Source of the DNA: Planococcus sp. ISL-109
Lineage (GTDB): Bacteria > Bacillota > Bacilli > Bacillales_A > Planococcaceae
DNA: 35,341 nucleotides
Assembly (NCBI RefSeq): GCF_018613655.1
Contig: NZ_JAGGPW010000036.1
Coordinates: forward strand, 1 to 35,341
Reading direction: 5' to 3'
Positions 24,516-32,130 of this stretch are shown here, one piece after another. The notes beneath the pieces were generated by a model. It made no database searches. It saw only the letters and a list, made by a program, of their open reading frames with translations, and was not told the DNA's origin. Both the position numbers and the translations under genes were made by a program. The first letter of the stretch is position 1. Every line of letters begins with the position of its first letter.

Positions 24516-25280
24516 TTAAATCGCCGTCCAGCCGCCGTCGACTTTGATCGTTTCGCCGGTGACGAAGTTCGATAGGTCGGAGGCTAGATACAGCACGGCG
24601 CCTGATGTGTCTTTGGGTTGTGACAGGCCGTCTAGCAGGATGCGGCTGTTGACGTCGTCTTTGAACGCTTTGTCTGCAAACTGCTTCTCAGTGAACTCGG
24701 TTTCGACGAATGTCGGAGCAACTGCGTTGACGCGGATGCCGCCTTTCGCCCATTCGACCGCCAGCGCCTTGGTCATCTGGACCATGCCGCCTTTACTGGA
24801 GCAATACGCGGCGCGCTTAATGTAGCCGACAAACGCCATTTGCGAGGCAATGTTGATGATGCGGCCGCTGTTTTGTGCGAGCATGTATTTTGCGGCCGCT
24901 TGGCTGGCAAAAAAGGCGCTTTTCAAATTCAAGTCGAGCACCGTATCCCAGTCTTCTTCCGTCACGTCCATCGCGGGTTTCGCGATATTAACGCCGGCGT
25001 TATTGACCAGTACATCGATTGTGCCGAATTCGGCGGCGGCAGCGTCGATCAACTGCCGCACTTGTTTGATGTCGCTCAAATCGCCCGATACGGCGATGCA
25101 TTTCGGGTTATGGGCCCGCAGCAGTTCCAGCGTTTCACCGAGTGCTTGTTTGTTTCTTCCGGAAATGGTGACGTTTGCGCCAAGTTCCGCAAATGTCAGC
25201 GCGATGTCTTTGCCGATGCCTCTGCTGCCGCCGGTGACGATGACGGATTTGCCTGCGAGTTCAGAAAAATATGTAGTCAT
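24516..25280 (-). CDS. SDR-family oxidoreductase
   Basis: A 254-residue classical short-chain dehydrogenase. The cofactor site TGGSRGIG is at about 16-23, NNAG at about 91-94, catalytic Ser in NIASQMAF at about 143, and YCSSKGG with the catalytic Tyr and Lys at about 158-162. An acidic residue favouring NAD is not evident after strand beta-2 (SGRN suggests NADP). AGGAGGG is 6 nt before the ATG, which overlaps the upstream gene by 4 bp (ATGA). It is the last gene of the LacI-controlled operon; the substrate is probably a hydroxy-acid or polyol intermediate handled by the two other dehydrogenases (inferred). Confidence 0.9.
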   Translation of the reverse strand: MTTYFSELAGKSVIVTGGSRGIGKDIALTFAELGANVTISGRNKQALGETLELLRAHNPKCIAVSGDLSDIKQVRQLIDAAAAEFGTIDVLVNNAGVNIAKPAMDVTEEDWDTVLDLNLKSAFFASQAAAKYMLAQNSGRIINIASQMAFVGYIKRAAYCSSKGGMVQMTKALAVEWAKGGIRVNAVAPTFVETEFTEKQFADKAFKDDVNSRILLDGLSQPKDTSGAVLYLASDLSNFVTGETIKVDGGWTAI

Positions 25281-26221
25281 TTGAGTCCCTCCTGTTCCAA
25301 ATCATTTTTCAAAAACTGGATCAATGTTTGTTCGCGTTTGCGGTTCACCTGTTCGGAAACTTCCGGCTCCCAACTGTAAAACCCTTCACCGCTTTTATCG
25401 CCGAGTTTCTGCTGCTCGACCAAACCCGTTAAAGTTTCCCCGGAGCGCTGGTCGTTCGCCAGATCCTCGAACAGGTAATTCGAAATGGCGGAGAACACAT
25501 CGAGACCACCCATGTCGGCCGTCATCAAAGGACCGGTGACCGGCAAGCGGCGGCCGATGCTGTAGGTGACCGCAGCATCGATGTCTTCTTTGCTGGCAGC
25601 GCCCGCGTCCAACAGCGTCTGTGCTTCACGGAACAGCGCGTATTGCAGGCGGTTGCCGATAAAGCCCGGCAATTCCTTGTTTAACAGAATCGGCTTTTTG
25701 TTCATCGCCTTGAGTAGCGCAACGGTGCGATCGGTCGTCTTTTGGTCGGTGTGTTTGCCGTTGACGACTTCCACCAATGGAATGAGATGCCCCGGGTTCC
25801 AGAAATGCGCCACGATGAACCGGTTCAGGTGCTCCATGTCCGCCGCCAACAGCGACGGCTTAAAGCCGGACGTGTTGCTGGCGATCACTACCGACGGATC
25901 GACCAAGGTTTCCAGCTGCTTGTAGAGCTTTTTCTTCAGTTCGAGAACTTCCGGAACGACTTCTAGAATGAACGTCGCATCCTTCACCGCTTGTTCAATC
26001 GACGTCGTGAAGCGGATGCGTTTGCGGATGTCCTTGGCTTCATTTTCATCGAATAAGTCATTGTCGGTCATCACTTGAAGTTTATGCGCCAAGCTTTTGT
26101 CGGCGTTTTCGAGATCTTGATCGTTAATGCCGTAGACCGTTACGTCTTGGCTGGACCAAGCGGCCGATAACGCAATCGAATGGCCCATTGTCCCTGCCCC
26201 TAAAATAGAAAGTCTTTCCAT
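25277..26221 (-). CDS. 3-hydroxyacyl-CoA dehydrogenase-like protein
   Basis: A 314-residue protein. The N-terminal Rossmann site GAGTMGHSIA is at about 7-16, TSGFKPS at about 117 replaces the TSSLSI of fatty-acid enzymes, and HFWNPGHLIPLVEVV at about 138 carries the catalytic His, with Glu in the VEVV motif. A C-terminal 3HCDH domain follows (LPGFIGNRLQYALFREA..., then LGDKSGEGFYSWE). The HFWNPGH form is typical of members acting on small hydroxy acids (for example L-carnitine or L-gulonate dehydrogenases) rather than on acyl-CoA, so the substrate is left open. AAGAGGTG 6 nt before the ATG at 26221 sets the start. Two intercistronic hairpins lie upstream. Confidence 0.88.
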   Translation of the reverse strand: MERLSILGAGTMGHSIALSAAWSSQDVTVYGINDQDLENADKSLAHKLQVMTDNDLFDENEAKDIRKRIRFTTSIEQAVKDATFILEVVPEVLELKKKLYKQLETLVDPSVVIASNTSGFKPSLLAADMEHLNRFIVAHFWNPGHLIPLVEVVNGKHTDQKTTDRTVALLKAMNKKPILLNKELPGFIGNRLQYALFREAQTLLDAGAASKEDIDAAVTYSIGRRLPVTGPLMTADMGGLDVFSAISNYLFEDLANDQRSGETLTGLVEQQKLGDKSGEGFYSWEPEVSEQVNRKREQTLIQFLKNDLEQEGLK

Positions 26222-26258
26222 CTTCCGCACCTCTTTTCTAGTGGTTGGCTAAACCAAA

Positions 26259-26348
26259 CATACCCAACAACTCATTTCTTCAATTAGTTGTTGGGTATGG
26301 AAACTTTATAGTCCTGCTGCCAAGTGGCACCTATTTTTTCCACTTGGC
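26259..26348 (-). other. Two perfect hairpins between operon genes
   Basis: On the leftward mRNA, after the HisD-like stop, comes GCCAAGTGG / CCACTTGGC (9 bp; 26319-26348). Then follows CATACCCAACAACT / AGTTGTTGGGTATG (14 bp perfect, 13-nt loop; 26259-26299), with TTTGGTTTAG after it. The T-tract is short, so partial termination or an mRNA processing and stabilising element are both possible. Confidence 0.6.
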
Positions 26349-26357
26349 GCAAGTGAT

Positions 26358-27638
26358 TTATTGTTTGCCGTATCTTCTCACTCGCAGCAATGCCTGTTCG
26401 GCGTGTCCGGCGAAGTTCTCGAGCTGGCACAAGCGCGCAGCGTATTCGCCGATATAGGCACTCGCTTCAGGCGTCGTCACTTTTTGGTAGGTGACGGTTT
26501 TGATGAATTTCCCGACCCACAGTCCGCCAGTATAGCGCGCTGCACCTTTTGTCGGCAAGGTATGGTTCGTGCCGATGACTTTGTCGCCGTATGCGACGTT
26601 CGTTTCCGGTCCGAGGAACAGGCAGCCGTAGTTGGTCATGTGATCGAGGAAATAATCCGGGTTTTCCGTCAGGATTTCCACGTGCTCGAATGCCAAACGG
26701 TCCGCTTCGATGCGTGCTTCTTCGATGGAATCGACGAGCAGGATCTGCCCGTAATCTTCCCACGACACGCGCGCAATATCGGCGGTCACCAAAGTTTCCA
26801 GCTGGCGCTCGATTTCTTTGACCGTTTCATTCGCCAGCTTCTCGGACGTCGTGATGAGTGCACCAGGAGAGGTCGGGCCGTGTTCGCCTTGGCCGAGAAT
26901 ATCGGTGGCGACCATTTCCGCATCCGCTGTGTGATCAGCGACGACCAAAGTTTCGGTCGGCCCTGCGAACAAGTCGATTCCGACGCGACCATAGAGCTGG
27001 CGCTTTGCTTCTGCGACAAACGCATTGCCCGGTCCGACGATCATGTCGACCGCTTCGATCGTTTCGGTGCCGATTGCCATCGCTGCCATTGCCTGGATGC
27101 CGCCGAGCAAGTAGATCTCATCCGCTCCGGCCAGTGACATCGCCGCGATTGTGGCGTGCGGGATTTCCCCGTTCATCGGCGGTGTGCACGCGATGACCCG
27201 TTTGACGCCGGCGACTTTCGCCGTCAACACACTCATATGTGCTGAGGCGACCATCGGATAGCGCCCACCCGGTACGTAACAGCCGACGCTGTTGACCGGA
27301 ATGTTCTTGTGGCCCAAGATGACGCCCGGAATATGCTCCACTTCGATATCATTCATGGACGCGAGCTGCGCTTCGGCGAACGCTTTGATGTTTTTCTGTG
27401 CGAATTTGATGTCTTCGATGACTTTATCCGGCACATTGGAAACGATTTCATTTATTTCCGCGTCAGTCAGGCGGAACGATTCAGGCGACCATTTATCGAA
27501 TTTCTCGGACAATTCTCGCACCGCTTTGTCCCCACGCGTTTCCACATCTTCTAACGCCCCAGCGACGATCTGCGCAACTTTGGAATCGTTGGCGCTCACT
27601 TCTTCTTGTGATTTACCGGCTTTTAGTACTTTGACCAT
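26358..27638 (-). CDS. Histidinol-dehydrogenase-family enzyme (HpsN-like paralogue)
   Basis: A 426-residue member of the HisD family, but not in a his operon. The zinc ligands and catalytic residues align with HisD: Gln and His in GQGEHGPTS, the Glu-His base pair in AFEHVEI, Asp in [15 protein letters not shown], and His in [12 protein letters not shown]. Non-biosynthetic relatives such as HpsN (sulfopropanediol 3-dehydrogenase) oxidise a small alcohol to an acid in two NAD-dependent steps. The neighbours (SDR, 3HCDH-like, LacI) fit a catabolic role. No sulfonate lyase or transporter is nearby, so the substrate is unknown. GGAGGGG 7 nt before the ATG at 27638 fixes the start; the operator and promoter are just upstream. 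Confidence 0.88.
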   Translation of the reverse strand: MVKVLKAGKSQEEVSANDSKVAQIVAGALEDVETRGDKAVRELSEKFDKWSPESFRLTDAEINEIVSNVPDKVIEDIKFAQKNIKAFAEAQLASMNDIEVEHIPGVILGHKNIPVNSVGCYVPGGRYPMVASAHMSVLTAKVAGVKRVIACTPPMNGEIPHATIAAMSLAGADEIYLLGGIQAMAAMAIGTETIEAVDMIVGPGNAFVAEAKRQLYGRVGIDLFAGPTETLVVADHTADAEMVATDILGQGEHGPTSPGALITTSEKLANETVKEIERQLETLVTADIARVSWEDYGQILLVDSIEEARIEADRLAFEHVEILTENPDYFLDHMTNYGCLFLGPETNVAYGDKVIGTNHTLPTKGAARYTGGLWVGKFIKTVTYQKVTTPEASAYIGEYAARLCQLENFAGHAEQALLRVRRYGKQ

Positions 27639-27683
27639 ATCGGAACCCCTCCATGTCGTTTTTATTTTGCGGATGTCTCCATA

Positions 27684-27703
27684 TTTTGAATACGTATGCA
27701 AAA
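27684..27703. promoter_or_regulatory. LacI-family operator
   Basis: TTTTGAATAC-GTATGCAAAA is a 20-bp inverted repeat with one mismatch and a central CG, the standard LacI/GalR form. It lies about 10-30 bp downstream of the -10 box of the HisD-like gene, a position suited to roadblock repression by the adjacent LacI-type protein. Confidence 0.8.
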
Positions 27704-27718
27704 TAGTTGTTAAGGACA

Positions 27719-27747
27719 AGAATATTTTAATTATTCCGTAAAGTCAA
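27719..27747 (-). promoter_or_regulatory. Sigma-A promoter of the dehydrogenase operon
   Basis: On the minus strand TTGACT (27747-27742) and TATTCT (27724-27719) are separated by exactly 17 bp. It lies between the LacI gene and the HisD-like gene, so the three structural genes can be transcribed without lacI. Confidence 0.75.
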
Positions 27748-27753
27748 TTGTTT

Positions 27754-28740
27754 TCACGTGGTCGACCGCTCCACAAAGGTGCCGTCCACTTCGACAGCTT
27801 GCGCAAATCCTGTGTATTCGTCGATTTCCCCCAGCAAATAATTCACCGTTTCATCGACCATTTTTTCGATTGGCTGTTCCCACGTCGTCAGTTCATACGC
27901 CGGCCAGGAAGCCATGTCGATATTATCGAAACCGATGACTTTCGTCTGTTCGGGTACGTTTACCCCTTGCTTGCGGAGTGCATCCAAGACGCCGAGCGCC
28001 ATAATGTCGTTCGCCGCAAAAATGGCAGTTGGTGCATCCCCTTCAGAGAGTATTTGTTGCGCTGTTTTATAGCCGCCCTCGTAGGTGAAATCGGACGTAT
28101 ATTTTTGGTAAGGGATGCCTCGCCGTTCGAGCACTTCGGCAAAGCCGTGTTCGCGCTCGCGGCTCGTCGAGGTGTCTTCATTTCCGGAAATATACACCAT
28201 AAGGCCGTCGTCACGTGCGGCCAGAAATTCGGCGATTTTTCGGCTGGCGCTCAAGTTGTTGCAGCATACCGAATAGAAATTGCTGGTCGTCAGTTTGCGG
28301 TTAAAGAACACGAGCGGAATTTGGTTTTTTTTGAATGCTTCTGCGACATTGAGCGACATCGTGGCATCAGTGATGATGACGCCGGCGACGTTATAATTCA
28401 GCAAGGTTTCGATGTCTTCGTTCTGGATTTCGTCGTTGTTCGTATGGACGAACAGGACGCTGTATCCGTGCTTTTTAAATGAGGTGGTGAATTGTTTGAG
28501 CACTTGCGGGTAGAACGGGTTTTGTATGCCTTTCATGACGAGCCCGATGATTTTGGTGCTGTTGGTGATCAGGCTTCTGGCGTATTCGTTCGGGCGATAA
28601 CCGAGTTCTTGTGCTGCGGCGAGCACTTTTTGGCGCGTTTTTTCCGTCACTTTGGCTCCGTCGAAAAAGACTCTGGAGACCGAAGACTGGGAAACTCCGG
28701 CAAGCTTTGCGACATCCTTGGCGTTAACAGTCGGTTTCAT
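27754..28740 (-). CDS. LacI-family transcriptional regulator
   Basis: A 328-residue regulator: the N-terminal helix-turn-helix (NAKDVAKLAGVSQSSVSRVF) with hinge helix (GYRPNEYARSLITNST), then a periplasmic-binding-protein-like sensor domain (IIGLVMKGIQNPFYPQVL..., FAANDIMALGVLDAL, VIGFDNIDMASW). It most likely represses the dehydrogenase genes through the operator at 27684-27703 and is released by a pathway compound. AAGGGTG lies before the ATG. The first operon gene begins 115 bp after its stop. Confidence 0.93.
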   Translation of the reverse strand: MKPTVNAKDVAKLAGVSQSSVSRVFFDGAKVTEKTRQKVLAAAQELGYRPNEYARSLITNSTKIIGLVMKGIQNPFYPQVLKQFTTSFKKHGYSVLFVHTNNDEIQNEDIETLLNYNVAGVIITDATMSLNVAEAFKKNQIPLVFFNRKLTTSNFYSVCCNNLSASRKIAEFLAARDDGLMVYISGNEDTSTSREREHGFAEVLERRGIPYQKYTSDFTYEGGYKTAQQILSEGDAPTAIFAANDIMALGVLDALRKQGVNVPEQTKVIGFDNIDMASWPAYELTTWEQPIEKMVDETVNYLLGEIDEYTGFAQAVEVDGTFVERSTT

Positions 28741-28840
28741 ATGTGTTCACCCTTTTCGCTTGAAGTAGGCTTTCAGATTACACCAAACCCGAGGCTTTTG
28801 CATCTGTTTCAAAGGAATGCGACATGCTTATATGTGTAAA

Positions 28841-28868
28841 TAGTTTCTGCTATTAGACTGCGCTTCAA
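28841..28868 (+). repeat. Fragment of the R element (R4)
   Basis: The bases ctgctattagactgcgcttc match the start of R3; the following sequence is unrelated. A broken copy 80 bp before the complete R5. Confidence 0.55.
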
Positions 28869-28924
28869 AACCGCCACTCAAATTATTAAGTCAGAAAGAT
28901 ATCCCTGACTTTTCATGTCTACAT

Positions 28925-29060
28925 AGCTTGCGCTATTGGACTGCGCTCCGAGCGGACGCTTGCCTAGGGGCGGGAATCGAGCCTCCTCGTCACTGCGTTC
29001 CTGCGGGGTCTCTCAAACCCGCTGATCCCTCAGGCGTTGCCCCGCCTACGCTCCGTCTCT
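28925..29060 (+). repeat. GC-rich palindromic repeat R5 (full copy)
   Basis: It begins agcttgcgctattggactgc and ends cgcctacgctccgtctct, with cctcctcgtcactgcg, ctgcggggtctc and acccgctgatccctcagg in between. This is the reverse-orientation form of R1 and R2 and the complete form of R3. It stands directly before leader L2 and array 2. Confidence 0.75.
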
Positions 29061-29137
29061 AAAAATATAGTGGTAGATAGTTTCTATGTCCACTCATCCT
29101 AGCAAACATAACAAGAGATCTCACTGTTAACAAAATC

Positions 29138-29238
29138 TATGCTACACACTTCTTTCTGATAATAGGAGATGGGAAAAGTTATTTTCATCATTCGCTGAAC
29201 TAGCTAAGTCAGTTTTCTGTTCATTACGCCCCCACAAA
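29138..29238 (+). repeat. Array leader L2
   Basis: Homologous to L1 at 23703-23789: acacttctttctgataatag, ggagatgggaaaag, cgctgaactagctaagtcag, tctgttca. It precedes the first unit of array 2 in the same orientation. Confidence 0.65.
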
Positions 29239-30440
29239 GGAAGCGATTTCCCCAACAGTGGACGAAAGCTATAGAAACACATATAAATTTCAGTCATTCA
29301 ACCCAATGAAATATAACAGCCGCCTAGCGTTCACGGGTGAGCCGAAGCAAGGCGGCGAATCCATTCGTGATGCTTTGAACGAATAGCTTGTCCTTACACA
29401 TCCACATTCCAACTCATTGCTTCTACAGTCCTGCTCCAAGGAAGCGATTTCCCCACCAGCGGATGAAATATATAGACGTAAACCAATTTAAACTGGCTAG
29501 AGTCAGTGGAAAGGAAAAGCCGCCTCGCGCTTATGGGTGAGCCGAAGCAATGAGACAGCGGTTTTTGCTGGCTCATTGCGGGAGGCCAACCCGAAGCGAG
29601 GCGGCGAATCCATTCGTCATGCCCCCAAAAAACTGCGTCACATTTCTACACAGAAATTACAGCTCTTCCCTACAGCTCGATCGCACTAAGGAAACGATTT
29701 CCCCACCCGTGGACGAAAGCTATAAAAGCACACATAAATTTCAGTCATTCAACTTAGTGAAATATAACAGCCACCAAGCGCTCAGGGTGAGCCGATGCAG
29801 TGAGACAAGCGGTTTTCTTGGCTCACTGCAAGAGGCCTACCCAAAGCAAGGCGGCGAATCCATTCGTCATGCTTTGACCGAATAACTTGTCCTTTTCACA
29901 CATCCACATTCCAACTCATTGCTTCTACTTCTACAGTCCTGCTCCAAGGAAGCGATTTCCCCACCAGCGGATGAAATATATAGACGTAAACCAATTTAAA
30001 CTGGCTAGAGTCAGTGGAAAAGAAAAGCCGTCAAGCGCTCAGGGTGAGCCGAAGCAATGAGACAGCGGTTTTTGCTGGCTCATTGCGGGAGGCCAACCCG
30101 AAGCGAGGCGGCGAATCCATTCGTGGTACCGGAACAAACAGCAACAAATCTCCGCATAGCAATTCCAGCTCATTTCTTCCCGATTCTGCTGTAAGGAAGC
30201 GATTTCCCCAACAGCGGATGAATGTTACAGAAGCAGATTTCATTTTACTTACTTACGATCAATGAAATCTAACAGCCACCAAGCGCTCAGGGTGAGCCGA
30301 TGCAGTGAGACAAGCGGTTTTCTTGGCTCACTGCAAGAGGCCTACCCAAAGCAAGGCGGCGAATCCATTCATGATGCCCCAAAAAACCAGCGTCACATTT
30401 CCACGCAGAAATTACAGCTCTTCCCTTTTGCATATCCAAT
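29239..30440 (+). repeat. Tandem ~249-bp repeat array 2 (units D-H)
   Basis: Five direct units start with ggaagcgatttcc (or ggaaacg) at 29239, 29440, 29690, 29948 and 30195, giving steps of 201, 250, 258 and 247 bp. Units E-H carry apical hairpins of 33 nt at 29547-29579, 29797-29829, 30054-30086 and 30302-30334. Unit D lacks it (about 48 bp missing). The spacer and first-half sequences come in different versions combined differently per unit: D and F share tttcagtcattcaac, E and G share aaactggctagagtca, and E and H share a gcgtcacattt spacer. The array is therefore mosaic. It occupies the gap between lacI and the DUF4385 gene with no convincing coding frame. Confidence 0.85.
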
Positions 30441-30443
30441 AAT

Positions 30444-30478
30444 AAAACCGCAGCCAAGTGACTTGGCTGCGGTTTTTG
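30444..30478 (-). terminator. Terminator of the DUF4385 gene
   Basis: AAAACCGCAGCCAAGT / ACTTGGCTGCGGTTTT is a 16-bp perfect inverted repeat with A- and T-rich ends, 29 bp past the stop at 30507. Confidence 0.88.
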
Positions 30479-30506
30479 CTGTTCATTGCCTGGCTGGTTT
30501 TTTCCC

Positions 30507-30953
30507 TTAGCCATACTTTTTCTGGTGCTCTTTTTTGCGGCGCAAATAATCTTCGTCTTCACGTATTTCGTCCCATTTCTTTTTGAAGATAGTGGCGGAT
30601 TCGGCTTTGACGTTATCGATTTGGCGCTCTTTGATGGAACCGTCTTCGTTGTATTTGCGGCCGCCTTTATAATTCGTGTAGCGCCGTGCGCGGGTGTAGC
30701 CCATCTGGATGAATTTGCGGGCCATGTCCATGCCGACGAAATCGTCCTGTTTGCGGTATTCTTCGAACATGTCGGACAGTTTGTCGCACGATTCCTGGGC
30801 GATATCTGGTGTTTTGAAACGCCAATGCGGCAGGATTTCGCTTTTGTACGGTTGGACCATCAAGACGCCTTGCTCGCCTTTGCCGACACGGTACAGTTCC
30901 GGGTTTTTCCGGAGGTCCAAGTTTTTATAGTCCAGATCGTAATCGAATGCCAT
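30507..30953 (-). CDS. DUF4385 family protein
   Basis: A 148-residue soluble protein beginning MAFDYDLDYKNLDLRKNPELYRVGKGEQGVL, with PYKSEILPHWRFKTP and GMDMARKFIQMGYTRARRY, all hallmarks of DUF4385. The C-terminal third is very charged. Family members occur widely in bacteria and some phages; function unknown. AAAGGAGAG lies 9 nt before the ATG. The relatives I recall are slightly longer in the linker after TNYKGGRKY. Confidence 0.88.
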   Translation of the reverse strand: MAFDYDLDYKNLDLRKNPELYRVGKGEQGVLMVQPYKSEILPHWRFKTPDIAQESCDKLSDMFEEYRKQDDFVGMDMARKFIQMGYTRARRYTNYKGGRKYNEDGSIKERQIDNVKAESATIFKKKWDEIREDEDYLRRKKEHQKKYG

Positions 30954-31012
30954 GCTGCATCGCTCTCCTTTTGCAGAGACTATACCCTGTCAAAGCGCTC
31001 TAAAAACGGCAG

Positions 31013-31040
31013 AAAAACACCGCCTGCACGGCGGTGTTTG
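31013..31040 (-). terminator. Terminator of the hydrolase gene
   Basis: AAACACCGCC / GGCGGTGTTT with a 5-nt loop and a T-run in the minus direction, 11 bp past the stop at 31051. Confidence 0.85.
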
Positions 31041-31050
31041 TTCAGGCGCA

Positions 31051-31707
31051 CTATATGCTTGATTTGGAGAAGGCTTGAATGTCTTTGATGACGTCTTTCA
31101 AGATGTCGATCGACTTGATCGGATCGCCCGCGCAGTCCATCCCGTGGTTGACGTTCGCCAAAATATGCGCGTCAAGATGCGGGTTGTTGTGGAGTTGTTC
31201 AATGCGCTCGCGTTCGAAATGACGGTCTTTGTCGCCGATAAAGCTCAGCGCTGGGTTGGTGCTGCCCTTCATCGCCTTAAAGACTTCCTCATATTTGACC
31301 AGCGGCGTCAGCCAGACGATTTTGGCGTCTTTGAAGGTTTTGCGCTCGAGTTCATTGGCGAGTGCGATCGTGCCGAGTGATTTGCCGACGATGAAGAATT
31401 TTTCGTAGACGCTGCCTTTCAGTGCCTGGTCGATGACGCGCTTGACGTCGAACTTCACCGCTTCTTCGATTTCAGCCATCGTGAACTGGTCATAGAACGG
31501 ATTCATGTAATCATAGTTGATGCGCAAAATATCGTATTCCTGTTCGAGTAAAAGGCGCTCGGTGTAATGGAATAACGGGCTTTTTGCTGTATAGCCGATG
31601 CCCGGCAAAAAAATTGCAAGTTTCCTCGTTTGGTCGTGATTTAATACATGTGTGTAGCTGATGTTTTGGTCTTGATACCCCTTAATGGTTCGGTTGATCG
31701 CTTTCAT
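31051..31707 (-). CDS. Alpha/beta-hydrolase fold protein
   Basis: A 218-residue protein. The nucleophile elbow is GKSLG (Ser at about 113), the acid is probably Asp in FIGDKDRHF (about 176-178), and the His lies in ANVNHGMD (about 201). The oxyanion region is FLPGIGYTAKSP (about 33-44). Such small serine hydrolases act on esters or amides; the substrate is unknown. The GTG nine bases upstream lies within the ribosome site AAAGGAGTG, so the ATG at 31707 is the start. Transcribed alone, divergent from the next gene; an extended -10 (TGgTATACT at 31810-31818) serves the rightward genes. Confidence 0.85.
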   Translation of the reverse strand: MKAINRTIKGYQDQNISYTHVLNHDQTRKLAIFLPGIGYTAKSPLFHYTERLLLEQEYDILRINYDYMNPFYDQFTMAEIEEAVKFDVKRVIDQALKGSVYEKFFIVGKSLGTIALANELERKTFKDAKIVWLTPLVKYEEVFKAMKGSTNPALSFIGDKDRHFERERIEQLHNNPHLDAHILANVNHGMDCAGDPIKSIDILKDVIKDIQAFSKSSI

Positions 31708-31851
31708 TTTTCCCACTCCTTTCCTATTAGTATAAAGTTTTTACTGTAAATTGGGTGTAAATTATTTTAAATATTTGAAAATTTCCTTGTCAGCTGCTGT
31801 TTTCCGTTCTGGTATACTGACAATATAGCTAAGAAAAGCGGAGGCGATCAT

Positions 31852-32109
31852 ATGTGGAAAGGCATTCGCTGGACGGCGTTTTCGGTCCTCATGGTCATCA
31901 GCATCCTGTTCGCCGTCAAAGGCGTCGAAGTGTGGATGGTGCGCCATGCCACGGAGCCAGTTGCCATCCGGTTTTATTTATTCGAACTCAGCGAAGCGGT
32001 GTTGCCGGGCAATCTCGTGTCGTACGCAGTGGCATTTTTCGTCGCGGCGTTCATTACGGCAGTGGCAGCATTCGCATTTATCGCAAAGCGGCTTTTCGGA
32101 TTTCAGTGA
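31852..32109 (+). CDS. Small two-helix membrane protein
   Basis: An 85-residue protein: helix one at about 8-26, helix two at about 55-79 (NLVSYAVAFFVAAFITAVAAFAFIA), with a short external loop. GGAGG lies before the ATG. Not recognised. The acetyltransferase gene follows 21 bp later and is probably co-transcribed. Confidence 0.72.
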   Translation: MWKGIRWTAFSVLMVISILFAVKGVEVWMVRHATEPVAIRFYLFELSEAVLPGNLVSYAVAFFVAAFITAVAAFAFIAKRLFGFQ

Positions 32110-32130
32110 CAACCAGAAAGAGGGATCGTT

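Noticed and set aside
26361..27137. A 258-codon rightward frame opposite the HisD-like gene
   Set aside because: It is antisense to a gene with full catalytic motifs and has no start signal.
26358..27638. Biosynthetic hisD
   Set aside because: No other his gene is nearby, and the setting (LacI regulator, SDR, 3HCDH-like) is catabolic; kept as a HisD-family paralogue.
27748..28482. A 244-codon rightward frame opposite lacI
   Set aside because: Antisense shadow of a well-defined LacI-family gene.
23790..30440. CRISPR array
   Set aside because: Units are about 249 bp with long structured interiors and no short repeat/unique spacer pattern; no cas genes are present.
23790..30440. Integron cassette array (attC-like hairpins)
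   Set aside because: No integrase gene, no cassette ORFs and no conserved core site at the hairpin ends; the units are near-identical to each other.
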